This document shows positions 35,897 through 45,945 of a stretch of DNA of 64,000 nt, piece after piece; position 1 is the stretch's first letter; each line of letters starts with the position of its first letter. Location of the stretch: assembly GCA_949317995.1 (NCBI GenBank), contig OX439041.1, forward strand, positions 16,027,501 through 16,091,500, in the 5' to 3' direction. The position numbers and the translations under genes were made by a program. Below the pieces are notes generated by a model. That model searched no databases. It saw only the letters and a program-made list of their open reading frames with translations, and was not told the DNA's origin. Source of the stretch: Acholoe squamosa. Its lineage: Eukaryota; Annelida; Polychaeta; Phyllodocida; Polynoidae.

Positions 35897-36076
35897 CAGG
35901 GTCGGATCCAGGATCTGGAAAAGGGGGGGCGCGGCCCTAAAAGAGGGGGAAAACCCCTATTTCTGAGCAAATTTTGGGGTCCAAAATATCTGATTAAACT
36001 CTTAAGTACTGGGGAAAGGGGGGGGGGCGCCCCCGCGCCCCCGCGCCCCTCCCCCCCCCCTCTAAATCCGCCACTG
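35897..36076 (-). mobile_element. hAT-like MITE, CAGTGGCG family, copy 4 (inverted)
   Basis: CAGGGTCGGATCCAGGATCT on the left and TAAATCCGCCACTG on the right, in the opposite orientation to copies 1-3. The interior has GGGCGCGGCCC and long C/G runs. Flanking octamers TCTGTTAC and TCTTTTAA agree at 6 of 8 positions, compatible with the 8-bp target duplication of hAT elements. Confidence 0.85.
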
Positions 36077-36676
36077 TCTTTTAAGGCAATACAGGCCAAA
36101 ATAATGACTGAGCCTCAGTCTGACATCTCCATTACACGTTAGACCTATTCACGGCCTGTAAGTGGTTACCCGGATGTAGGTGAGGGACCTCTCACTCCTT
36201 AACAGACGCCATTACACCTCTGCCATTTTCCGTTGTAATATTCATCCTCCATCCATCCATTAACGTGAACCACGAGAACCTCTCCAGCACCTCGCTGTGG
36301 TGTTTTATGGCCTCGTCAAACTCACGAGATCACGTTTTAGGGTCGTGGGCATGTGAATGTGTGACGTCATCATGTTGTGTGTACATTTGTCCTGTATTTA
36401 AGAGTCTTCTGATTTTTTTTATTTCTTTTTTACATTTATATAGGAAATGTTAGGGCACATATCAATGGATGTATCAAATAATTATTGTTTGATTTCAATG
36501 TAAAATAATGATGGGAAAATGAGGGGAAGAACAAGAAAAGTATACAGGAAAACCCACAAAAAGTAATGAAAATTTCTTTAAGATATGACCACGGCCAGTA
36601 ACAGTACTCAAAATTACCATAAAACATGTTAAATAATCATGTTTCTGTGTCATTTAAAAGAAAAGAACATTCCTGG

Positions 36677-36800
36677 CCAAAATAACATGAAATAAATACA
36701 AAGGTTCACTCGTATTGGGTATGACTGAGGGTTATCTCACTTGGCTACGCCCTCACTCATACCCAATACTCGTTAACCTTTGCCTATGTATCAACACATT
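36677..36800. mobile_element. Hairpin element, GGGTTATCTCAC family, copy 1
   Basis: AAGGTTCACTCGTATTGGGT continues into the centre GGGTTATCTCACTTGGC, and the other arm returns as ACCCAATACTCGTTAACCTT. The arms are about 31 bp with few mismatches. The flank AAAATAACATGAAATAAAT also borders the related hairpin at 47270-47422, in inverse orientation. Confidence 0.7.
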
Positions 36801-37600
36801 GGGCCATTGTGATGCCTAAATGTATCCTTGAGTGGCATCTTAGCACAGCATGACAGCGGAAGGGGACAGTATAGTTATGTGTTACGGCAAACTGCTGCCC
36901 TTACTAGAATAATACGGTTGATGCATTATGACAGAGTAAGGTGATCAAACCATAGAGGAAACCTGGGAATTGGGGATATCCAAATAAGATAGCAGTACCT
37001 TGGACAATAAAAAATGATATCACAAATAGGTCTGAATGACAGGATTACTCTCTTTGCCCTGAGTGATTTTCTATGTAAACATTTTATTGTCCTCAACAAG
37101 CGGAGGTTTATCTTCCGAGTATCATTGATTCATGATTCTTAACATATTATGTTGATTTCAGAATCATTTGCTAATAGACATTTCCAAGCTCTATTCCTGT
37201 ATTTTCCAACAAAAAAAGCACTCCATGCTATTGCATTTTAAAGTTTTCACATTTCCTTTTGTAATACCTTGCGTATCAGGTGCAACCATGTTTAAAGTTC
37301 ACACATTGACTTGAATGAGAAGCTACAATTTAGGCCCTGCAGCAAGGGCCTGATTCTAAGTAATTCAATACTGTTCTATCCTACCTTATCCTCACCTATA
37401 AGGGTGGCAGATTCTATAAGGCACAGTAAAGTCTAGTAAAACTCTCACGTATGATACGCCTTTGCCATGAGGTATACAGGTATTGCTTTTTAATGAAGGT
37501 TTCTTGAAGAGGGCCCCGCAGCTGTATACCAATGATGCTGCCGTTGTATATGATATCCACATTCCCAGGCCACCAAAACATGCTCTGCATCATCTTTTAT
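36801..37600. other. Unassigned sequence
   Basis: AT-rich. A phrase CTATAAGGCACA near 37415 recurs in similar form near 46690 but could not be delimited as an element. Confidence 0.35.
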
Positions 37601-37603
37601 GTA

Positions 37604-37614
37604 TGACCTTGACC
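37604..37614 (-). promoter_or_regulatory. ERR-type nuclear receptor site (TCAAGGTCA core)
   Basis: TGACCTTGACC reads GGTCAAGGTCA on the minus strand. This is a consensus extended half-site for ERR/SF1-type orphan receptors, 29 bp upstream of the ATG of the short CpG-rich frame at 37643. Confidence 0.35.
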
Positions 37615-37642
37615 ACGAGTATTTCGAGGTCAAGTGGCGGTC

Positions 37643-37798
37643 ATGTCGGCGGCCGTTTATTTCCCAGAAGGCACTGCGATGAATTGGAACTTGAGCAGGT
37701 TCCGGCAGAAACATACCATGGCTAATTCTTCACGTGCTCCCATATACAGAAAACTAGGTATATGTGCAGAAAGAAATGTGCCTGCTGATGAAATATGA
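37643..37798 (+). CDS. Candidate small ORF or first exon, 51 codons
   Basis: Starts ATG TCG GCG GCC in a CpG-rich patch and runs 51 codons to TGA. The peptide begins MSAAVYFPEGTAMNWNLSRF, continues with basic and serine-rich stretches, and matches no family I know. A possible donor (CTAGGTATAT) lies near 37754. An upstream ERR-type site and the local CpG content favour a promoter-proximal exon. The short length and the absence of any recognised downstream exon argue against certainty. Confidence 0.22.
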   Translation: MSAAVYFPEGTAMNWNLSRFRQKHTMANSSRAPIYRKLGICAERNVPADEI

Positions 37799-37999
37799 CG
37801 GCATCTCTCTCTAGATGCCTCTCTAAGAATATCATAGACATCTCTTAGGGGCACTTCACAGGCCTGCAGGTCTCTGAACCGAGTGAACTCAAATAGCAGA
37901 GAAGAAAGGAGTTAATTCAAGTGTATAAATCGGTACATGGTATTTTTCTTTTCATCTGATAGCTGAACCAACTTATATATGGCCTAGAGTTAGACGTTT

Positions 38000-38270
38000 T
38001 ATCTTCACACCGTCCCCCACTTCTGTTCATCTTACATTTTTCTACACCCGCCCCCCCCCACCGTTCTCTCTCGCCCTCAGTTTCCTTCTCAATTTCACTC
38101 AGTCGTTCAATCGCCCCCCTCGATTTCTCTTTTACTGAATTGTTCAATTGTATCCTCTGTTTCTCTTTCTCCTTCCCTCCCTCCTTCTCTCCTTCTCCCT
38201 CACTGACCCCGGGTCACTACCCTATCCCCCTTCCCCCATCTTGTCTCCAAGGGAAACATTCCACTCCCGC
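38000..38270. repeat. Pyrimidine-rich low-complexity tract
   Basis: CT-rich sequence with CCCGCCCCCCCCC and TTCTCCTTCTCCCTC segments. No coding signal. Confidence 0.7.
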
Positions 38271-38678
38271 AGCCTCAAGACAGAAAACCCCACCACAGTA
38301 ATCCACCCGCATTTACACAGAGAATAATCTGATTTTCAAAGAAACATATACCAGATTTCGGAAATTTGGGAAAGATAATCTTAAACAAATTATGTCTGGG
38401 GAATTCTCTCTGCAATATTTGATCTAAAGTTATATTATTGTGAAAATTGATAGTAAACCATTGGAGAAAAGAAAGTATGAAGAGAAAGTACTCTATAGGC
38501 CATTTTATGGTCATTTTTGAGTCAATTGCGTTATCAATAAGTCGCCATTGTAGTTTGTAATTTGTGTTTTGGGTGACATGGATTAAAATCCTAGGGCAGA
38601 TAGATCAAGATTTTTAATAATCTTTAATAAATATGAAGCACTGAGGCATCATACCGTCTATATTAGTTTCAGTCATCT

Positions 38679-39032
38679 GGAGGGTGTTGCTCCTTTTGTA
38701 AAAAGAGCTGTGAGTATGTGCCCTCTTTTCTAAACAAGTCGTGCACTGCTTCACGAAAGTACTTGCACTCACCACATTAGTCTGAAAAGTCGCCTGCCTT
38801 GTTTAAAATAGAGAGAGCTGCACTACCAGGTACCAACTCATGTCACACACTCTATAGTTTATTATAGTGACTGACTTCTCCCAACTAGGTACCTACTCAA
38901 ATCCCCTTTTTTAGCACCGTACTTGAATGACCACTTGTGAGCAACAAAAGGGATAGCTACATGAAAAGAAAGGACTGGAGACAAGGGCATTTTTAGCCAG
39001 CTCTTCCTCTTACTAATGGAGCAACACCCTCC
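38679..39032 (+). mobile_element. Family-G MITE, full-length copy C
   Basis: 354 bp, opposite orientation to copy A. Ends GGAGGGTGTTGCTCCTTTTG and CTAATGGAGCAACACCCTCC. Interior blocks GTGCCCTCTTTTCTAAACAA, CATTAGTCTGAAAAGTCGCC and CTAGGTACCTACTCAAATCC align along the whole length with copies A and G. Confidence 0.88.
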
Positions 39033-39289
39033 AGTTGAATTTAGCATTATCAGTTAACCCTCCGATCTGATCCCCTTTTTCTACCCCACACGATATAACA
39101 GCAGTACTGTATTCCTAAACTTCTCCCTGCCCTCCCCCTCTCAAAGTCTTCATTTAACACTACATCACCCAAAATTACCACCTCAATTTCCTCCCCGCCC
39201 CCATTCCCCAAACCCTATCTATGTACACCCCGCCTACACTGGTACACAAGGTGCAGTTTCTTTGTGGACTCTTCCCATCACCGGAAGCG

Positions 39290-39322
39290 ACAAACTTGAT
39301 TGCATGCGCACCCGGCATCTCA
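39290..39322 (+). promoter_or_regulatory. ETS and NRF-1-like sites in a CpG-rich patch
   Basis: ACCGGAAGCG (39290-39299) is a consensus ETS/GABP site and GCATGCGCA (39302-39310) is most of an NRF-1 palindrome. A second ETS core (CTTCCGG) lies at about 39344. Such clusters mark TATA-less CpG promoters of housekeeping genes in animals. Confidence 0.35.
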
Positions 39323-39323
39323 G

Positions 39324-39373
39324 ATGTCGTCTGCTCACATCGCCTTCCGGGAGAATCTGAGTGAGACGCCGAC
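39324..39373 (+). CDS. Candidate first coding exon ending at a splice donor
   Basis: ATG TCG TCT GCT CAC opens a CpG-rich frame encoding MSSAHIAFRENLSETP. It stops after one more codon if unspliced (ACG TAA), but is followed at that point by a strong donor, GAC|GTAAGG. Together with the ETS and NRF-1-like sites immediately upstream, this is the best candidate in the window for the 5' end of a host gene. The family is not recognised. Downstream, the Harbinger-like MITE at 39506 would lie in the first intron. Confidence 0.28.
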
Positions 39374-39508
39374 GTAAGGTATATCTCATTGTGCGTCCCA
39401 TGTAAAGGACGACTACAGCGCCATGACTGCCGGCGGTAGAGCATAGTGACGGCAAAGAAATGAACGAAACGTATGGTAATAGTTGGAACCCTTAACTGGT
39501 AGACCTAA

Positions 39509-39832
39509 GGGAGTGATCATTTTTTAACAACAGGGGGGGGCTGGTGGGTTTGCGCACGGATGCGCGAAAAAAAATTCGACCCCCCTCTCGAGGGGGTAAA
39601 ATTTTTTCGACCCCCCCCTCATAAGGGATGAAAATCGCATGCGAACGTCCCCTTTTAGCCTATAGTAACGCGCAGGGTTTTCCACTGAAAACAGGTGAAA
39701 TTATTTTGACCCCCCCCCCATGAGAGGTATTGAAAAAATTCTGACCCCCCCCCGGTCAAGGGGTTGAAAAAATTCTGACCCCCCCCTCAAACCCACCGCC
39801 CCCCCCCCTGTTGTTAAAAAATGATCACTCCC
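39509..39832. mobile_element. Harbinger-like MITE with TAA target duplication
   Basis: GGGAGTGATCATTTTTTAAC and the following AACAGGGGGGG are exactly repeated as the reverse complement at the right end (CCCCCCCTGTT, then GTTAAAAAATGATCACTCCC), giving about 31-bp perfect TIRs. Both sides are flanked by TAA (39506-39508 and 39833-39835), the 3-bp target duplication typical of PIF/Harbinger. The interior repeats TTCTGACCCCCCCC-type phrases. No transposase. Confidence 0.85.
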
Positions 39833-39835
39833 TAA

Positions 39836-40530
39836 TACAGCAAAAACCTCCAAAGTACAGTATGAGGCCAGGAACTCAGGAATTTATACAAAAAAACACA
39901 AAAACCTGGGTAGCTGGGCAGGCAAGGGGCCGGGACCTTTCAGCTGGAAACTATTGGATTAGAGACGTGAAGGCCAAAACCATATACACCTCATTCCCCT
40001 CTGCTACCCAAAGGCATTATTGGAAAGAATTAGTTAAGTACCTCCCTGGGTGTGAGAAGAATAGAGATCATGAGATACATCCTAATTCCTACAGCTCGTA
40101 AAACTAAACTATGCCAAAAAAAAGAAATTGCAGATTTCAGAAACTTAACTATGAAAGAACGAGATTTTTTTCTGATATGATTCACTAGAAAGACGGCATA
40201 GAGTTTCCAAAACAAGTAAATTTGTACCTTTTGCATTGGAATTTCAATCTTTAAACCAATCGGATGTTATCAGGCCAAAGATTGAATTATATCAAATGAT
40301 GAACTTGCCCAACAATATATGGTATGTCAAAATGAGCAATCCCTAAGTGCGTTCTGATGTTGGATCCATACATCATACATGTACGTGTTAGTACCAGGTT
40401 TGTGAAATGTAGATTGGGCCCCACTGGAGATCCACAGTGAACTGTGATGTACTTATTCTCACAGTGGGATGAACATGGGGGTCAGATATGGATGTAGCAG
40501 AAGGGTACCACTCAACCCCAGAGAGCCTCT
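39836..40530. other. Unassigned sequence
   Basis: A 96-codon frame starting inside the MITE (39811-40101) contains no recognisable domain. No repeat identified. Confidence 0.4.
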
Positions 40531-40539
40531 GTGTGCATT

Positions 40540-40990
40540 GTGCCTTCAGGGGCCAGATACTGCTGCAATATTGTTTCTCCTTGGTCTCCATTAGTGCTTC
40601 ATGATACAACAGTCTGTGAACCATGCCAACCCCTGAGCAGGGTAGTTACACTGACTGTATCAATGCAGGTGGGGCATCACGATGCCTTAATGCAGCCCCC
40701 GCGAGTTATACATCTTAGCTAGAAAAGTTGATGACTGTTCAATTGATAAAAAAAAAATGTCAGAGCGGTATTCATGCCTATAGTGCTTTGATGGGTAATA
40801 CCAATTGCTTGTCCTGATGCATAAATGTAACCATGACCCCAGGGTTACATTCATCCCTCGTGCTAGAACCACAGTCCTAAAGGGTTGGCTCCAGTTTTTG
40901 GTGCTGATTAGAAGACTCACCTGCACTGCATCGATGCATCATGTCAAGAAATTAGGAACATGAACCTATAGAGTCATCATGCGGCTTATA
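40540..40990. repeat. MH multi-hairpin repeats, decayed
   Basis: GCATCACGATGCCTTAATGC then AGCCCCCGCGAG near 40676, TCCTGATGCATAAATGTAAC near 40812, CATCGATGCATCATGTC near 40930, and CATCATGCGGCTTATAAAGG at the end. Probably two decayed copies. Confidence 0.5.
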
Positions 40991-41214
40991 AAGGGTAGAG
41001 CCCCACAGAGATAGAGTATGTGTATGGATGGTGGTATAGATGCACATAGAGGTGTCTGTATTATGCCAGGGGGTGGGATGTGTGGGGTGGGTACCTAGTA
41101 ATGTAATAGAGAACCCCTCAGGCACCACCAGAACCACTACTGGGAAGTGACCTTTGTCTATTAAGGCTGCATAATTCTCTCCAGTACCAGCAACAGTAGC
41201 CACAAGCCTACTTT

Positions 41215-41468
41215 GACCTCAATTCTTTAAGGGCTGCTGGACCAGGAGTGCATCATGTCCATCGCTCGTCAATGAAGTGCTGGCGAGTCTGCTCGTTAGC
41301 ACTTCATTGGAGCATTATGCCGACCTTCAGGACTGTATAAAGCCCGCACGGTCGACATGATGTGTGAATTTAGCCCTGGGAAGTTACTCGCTAGGGCTGC
41401 ATTCATGCATCACGCCGACGGATGGGCATTATGCATTAATGCATTAGTAGCCCTTGTATGGTTAAGGC
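41215..41468. repeat. MH multi-hairpin repeat, best internal structure
   Basis: Four consecutive inverted pairs are readable: AATGAAGTGCTGGCGAG with CTCGTTAGCACTTCATT; TGCCGACCTTCAGG with GCACGGTCGACATG; AGCCCTGGGAAGTTACTCGC with TAGGGCT; and ATGCATTAATGCAT. The right end is TAGTAGCCCTTGTATGGTTAA. Confidence 0.8.
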
Positions 41469-41564
41469 TGAAATAATTCTCTCCAGTAACAGTAGAGAAA
41501 GTGGCTGCAAGCCTCCTCCTCCCACCTCCCTATACTTCCAGCTTGATAATACTTCTACACTACC

Positions 41565-41730
41565 GGAGGGTGTTGCTCCTATAGTAAAAGGAAGAGCTGG
41601 CTAAAAATACCCTTGTTTCCAGTCCTTTCTTTTCTGGTGAGTGCAAGTACTTTGGTGAAGCAGTGCATGACTTGTTTAGAAAAGAGGGCACATACTCACA
41701 GCTCTTTTTACAATAGGAGCAACACCCTCC
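41565..41730 (-). mobile_element. Family-G MITE, internally deleted copy D
   Basis: 166 bp with both termini (GGAGGGTGTTGCTCCTATAG and ATAGGAGCAACACCCTCC). About 195 bp of interior are missing between CCAGTCCTTTCTTTT and CTGGTGAGTGCAAGT. Confidence 0.85.
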
Positions 41731-41771
41731 AGTGATGATTGTTTAAATTGTTAAGGGGTGCAGAGTGATTT

Positions 41772-41903
41772 GTAAGTAATATATAATGCATAGACTTGCT
41801 TGAGTTGGCTTGAGGGGGTGATAGAAGCATGAGCCGGAGGCAAATGCTTCTATTAAACCCATGAAGCCAACGAGTGCAAGTCTATGCATTATATATTGCG
41901 CTT
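41772..41903. mobile_element. Hairpin element with ATAATGCATAGACTTGC arms
   Basis: AATATATAATGCATAGACTT then GCTTGAGTTGGCTT on the left pairs with AAGCCAACGAGTGCAAGTC and TATGCATTATATATT on the right. A loop of about 40-50 bases contains a second, weaker pair (ATAGAAGCAT/ATGCTTCTAT). Confidence 0.7.
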
Positions 41904-42477
41904 ATAACACGGTTTCCTCCATTAATTCTTAGTATTTACCTTTATATTGTATATACTCCATTCATTTCTTTTGCGAGTCGACAAGACGTCCCTCCGCCAT
42001 CTTGGTTTCATGTTGACGTATGGTTAAGCTGGCGATCTCCTGCAAGTCCCACTCTCATAGGCCTACTACTGCGAACACGTCGAGACAGAGCTGCACCAGT
42101 CTAAAATATAATCCATTCTGTACACACCAGGCGGCGGCACCTGTAGTATTGACAGAATGGCGAAGATGCACGGCAAGTTGCTCGATTCGAAAGTTTAATA
42201 ATTTTTTATGTTAAATTCAGCCTTAATATCAAGTAATCTACCCAACAGGGAGTTAGAATGAGGTTTCAACTATGTTATGTCCAAAGCATTTCGTTATATT
42301 TGGTACATAAGCTTCAAAAATGGAGGATTTACTTTCGTGTCAACTCGCTGTCAAGGTAGGATTCAATATGTCCGCCCCGCTGTCCGTCCGCCGTCAATTT
42401 TGGGTGCTTTTATCACGAGATATAGGAACTCATATTATCTATTTTCGGCACTGAAAACTCGCTAACCGTGTTAAAAG
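41901..42477. mobile_element. Possible 577-bp TIR segment with CpG-rich, promoter-like core
   Basis: CTTATAACACGGTTT and AACCGTGTTAAAAG form short imperfect inverted ends. The core is CpG-rich and holds a YY1-type CCGCCATCTTGG near 41995. It also has two ATG frames in good context: GAATGGCGAAGATGC near 42155, and AAAATGGAGGATTTAC near 42319, which meets a donor-like AAGGTAGGA after 12 codons. It may be a repeat or a host promoter; the evidence does not decide. Confidence 0.3.
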
Positions 42478-43350
42478 ATCAGCTAAAACCTTTGGTCGGA
42501 AGGTCAGTCAAAAGCAGTCTTAATGAAATGAGTCTCCTCACCAGGAGCAATCATAGGAAAAGGTCAGTGATAGAGGTATGTCTGATATAAAGGTTTTGGA
42601 AGGTGTGAGGGGCAGCTTTATGGAAATAAGCTGCAAGGCTACACCCTACAGGGTTGAAATTTATCCTAAAATGCTAAAGGGCCGTCTTCATGACAAAGGA
42701 ACTTGAGCTTTGAGGCAGTGGGATCCTTAAAGGGCTGGATGACGTATTTGTAATGGGAATTGGCCACTAATCCCAAATTCTCTGCAAGAACATGGGGATG
42801 GGTATTGGAACATGAGCATAAAGCTTATCAAAAGCTGTCCCCTGAGCCCTATGAAGAAACCCCAGAAAGGCGGTTAAAGGTTGCATCAAGTTGTAGAGAA
42901 TTAAATATATCTAAACCGTAGTATTTATGCAGTAGAACCTTTGAAAGTTGTGGTGAGACACCATTCAGTACATAGACATACACTTGAATGATTTCCACTT
43001 TTTATCTAAAAGATAGCAGGGATTAAAAGTTTGCTTTAATTCCCTATTTGAGAATTCCCACTTTGTTGCAGCAAGTTCATTTTGTCTTAATTCCATTTGC
43101 TTACTCTTGATACAAGCATAATCTCAATGAGTTCTTAATGATCGAACTTACAAGGCTTTAAATGACTTTTTAAGTGTTTGAAACAGATTGCTCCATTTAA
43201 AGCCTATACTTTATGATGTGCCAGTATCTCCTATACCAGACTATAATCCCACTGTGTATAATTCTATAGCACCAGCGCCCCTGAGAATCCATTAGCTTTT
43301 ATTACATAAATGGCATCTTTTTAAATGACATCTATTTTTAGAGGATAAGC
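42478..43350. other. Unassigned sequence
   Basis: No long frames and no repeat recognised. Confidence 0.4.
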
Positions 43351-43351
43351 A

Positions 43352-43813
43352 ATAACCCTTTAATGCCCCCCTAATTTGTTATGTCCATTTGCAGTCATGA
43401 TGCATGAATGCAGCCCTGGTGAATAACTCGCGGATGCGGCATTCATGATTTACACTTACAGAGTTGATTCACTTCTCGACACAGTGTTTGATACACCAAT
43501 GCAGTGTTGGCGAGTTTAGTCACCAGTGCTGCATTGGTGTACCATGCCAACTAATGACCATCAATCTCTGAGGCACTGTGAAGCCCTTAAAGACTTAATT
43601 AAGCCACTTAGGGCCAATAATGCATTAAAGCACCATGTATCAAATTGACCCTTCTGGAGGTCCTATATCAACCCCCAGCATCATCAGTATGATGCATGAA
43701 TGCACCTGATAAATGCGGCATTGGTTGTTATTTCTACCAGCCCTGCATCCATGCATTATACAACAAATGGACATGATTCATTAAGGCAATAATGCGGTAT
43801 TTAAAGGGTTAAT
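43352..43813. repeat. MH multi-hairpin repeat, nearly complete with both ends
   Basis: Begins ATAACCCTTTAATGCCCCCC and ends GCGGTATTTAAAGGGTTAA, about 460 bp. Inside are GCATGAATGCAGCCCTGGTG with GAATAACTCGC, ACACCAATGCAGTGTTGGCG with CACCAGTGCTGCATTGGTGT, and CAGCATCATCAGTATGATGC. Two arrays of stems are present, perhaps a dimer. Confidence 0.75.
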
Positions 43814-43822
43814 TACAGACTG

Positions 43823-44905
43823 GCTATTAGGTGATTGGGTGTTGTGTGCTAGCTGTCATATCTCTATACATTGTCATCTATCACCCTCCATACTCACCAC
43901 CATACAGCTGATAAGATAATACGACTTCTCGTTCTGATAGCATACACATGGCTTAATAATGGGACGTGCAATTGATGGGTATTCTAATAGGGCACGAGGG
44001 ACGCTCGGGAGAGGTATACACGTAGAGAGAAATTAGGACTGGGAGACTGGGAAAGGTAGAGAGGCACATAGGGAGTTAGAGAGACTGGGACAGAAATGTA
44101 TTTAGAGAGAGAGATAGAGAGAGAGGGGGAGGGAGAGATAGACAGAGAGAGGGAGATATAAACAGAGAGAGTGAGAAATAGGCAGAGAGAGACAATTGGA
44201 TAGAGAAAGAAACAGCTGGTGAGAGAGAGAGGGAGAGAGAGAATTTGTATTAATTTTCAGGCAAGTCTTCCAGAAGACCTTACCTGTTCACATGGGAGGG
44301 AATCAGCCAACTCCCTTTCTAACTCGCTTTTGAAAATGCCCGTTCTAAAATATCTCACAGTAACTTTGGTATAGGCGGTCTATAAATTGAAATACTATGG
44401 TATTCTGCAAAAATCCAATTTTAGAGTAAATTTATCATGGATTCAACCAGATGTGTGCCCTCCGAATGTGTAGACGTCTTAACCACATTCAACACAGAGA
44501 AAAATAAAAGCAAAGTCAAAAAGAATGGAAGTAAATAAAAGTGTACAGCAAATAATTCGTTTCCTTTGTGAACATCCTGGCACATAATAAGAATTATGAT
44601 GTTGTAGCTCTATGCACTAGCCCTATTCTACATTAATAGAACCAGAGCTATTCCCAAAATCAGATGTCCTTGAAAACAGCCAGCTTGCTGTGCCCTGTGC
44701 TCAATTTCAGACATTGCCATGGTGAAAAGCTAAAATACATGTAGCTTTCGATCTCACGCCCCCATAAGCCGTATTATGTAAATGGTTCTATTGTATATTG
44801 CCCATATAGGATGGGGCAGATTAATGTGTTCATTTGGAGGCGTGTGCAAAAAGGTAATTATATCTGGATGCCATCACTGAGCGAACAGGTAATAGGATGC
44901 CATAG
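43823..44905. other. Unassigned sequence with GA-rich tract (44040-44245)
   Basis: A GAGA-rich segment occupies about 44040-44245. The rest shows no gene or recognised repeat. Confidence 0.5.
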
Positions 44906-44990
44906 GGTTAACCATTTAAGTTCTGCATGGTGCATTGATGGGCATGATGCATGAATGGAACCCTGGCGAGTAACTCACACTATGCTATAG
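44906..44990. repeat. MH multi-hairpin repeat, left-end fragment
   Basis: GTTAACCATTTAAGTTCTGC then GGGCATGATGCATGAATGG and ACCCTGGCGAGTAACTC. Cut short by the family-G fragment that follows. Confidence 0.6.
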
Positions 44991-44994
44991 GACT

Positions 44995-45170
44995 GTAGGG
45001 CATTGCTCCTATTGTAAAAAGAACTGTGAGTATGTGCCCTCTTTTCTAAACTAGTCATGCACTGCTTCACCTAAGTACTTGCACTCACCACATTAGTCTC
45101 AGAAGTCGCCTGCCTTGTTAAGAACAGAGAGAGCTGCACTATCAGGTACCTCGTAGTCTCACACACTGTA
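44995..45170 (+). mobile_element. Family-G MITE, 3'-truncated copy E
   Basis: GTAGGGCATTGCTCCTATTG, GAGTATGTGCCCTCTTTTCT and CTGCACTATCAGGTACC match the first half of copy C. Similarity stops at CACACACTGTA, just before the left arm of the long inverted repeat at 45195. Confidence 0.75.
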
Positions 45171-45335
45171 ACAAGGGCCTTTATTATGATAACTAGGCCA
45201 CAGGGTGAGGCACCAAATTATGAAGTTTCGTTCCAATAAGAGGGGTACTACAAAACTTTTGTGGATTTGCATAGGGAATGACCCTAGTAATCATATACCA
45301 AAAGTTCTCCGCTGACATTCCTGCTGTTTTTGCGT

Positions 45336-45354
45336 AGGTCAAGGTCAAAGGTCA
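45336..45354 (+). promoter_or_regulatory. Triple AGGTCA array (DR0 plus DR1)
   Basis: Three perfect AGGTCA half-sites: the first two adjacent, the third one base on. AGGTCA-A-AGGTCA is a consensus DR1 for RXR/HNF4/COUP-TF-type receptors. The DR1 is conserved in the opposite arm at 48492-48504. Confidence 0.5.
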
Positions 45355-45681
45355 GGAATTTCCCTCTATATTCCTATATAAAGCTGTTTAACCCAGGAAT
45401 TGATTGCATGTTCTCTCTGAACTAAGTTAAAGGGCTAAAAGAGAATTTTATGGTTTTGTTTGGGCCAGAGAATCATGCTGATTCCAAATATACTTTGTAT
45501 ATTAGGCTGAGTATGCTGGAAGTGGCGAAAACCTGGTGTTCAAAAATAAAAATAATATTGAAAAATATGTGAAAATATCAAAAATCTGTAAAACATGAAA
45601 TTAGCCTCTATCAATGCACAAAATTCAGCTAGCTGGTGGGTGAGGAGCATAATAAGTATGAAATAATTATGTAATTAAGCC

Positions 45682-45709
45682 TTGACCTACTTAATTAGGT
45701 CAAAGGTCA
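45682..45709 (+). promoter_or_regulatory. DR1 with overlapping ER8
   Basis: AGGTCAAAGGTCA (45697-45709) is a second perfect DR1. TGACCT eight bases upstream makes TGACCT-N8-AGGTCA, an everted repeat of the ER8 type. The same arrangement is kept in the right arm at about 48165-48190. Confidence 0.5.
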
Positions 45710-45945
45710 CGGAAACCATATACGTCATATCTCTGGATCTAAGAGGCCTTTCTACACACTTTTAAGTTCTAAATAGGGGTTTCTCACATAGAAGAATTGA
45801 TAGGAGTAGGTTTTAAACTCATAGGATGCATTGTTTTGTGCATAAATCAGAAATCATCATTGATTGTCTATGCGAATGCAGATTTATGAGGGGAAGTATT
45901 AGCCACATATTTTCTGAAGTAATATTTGATCCCCTGCCCTAATGA

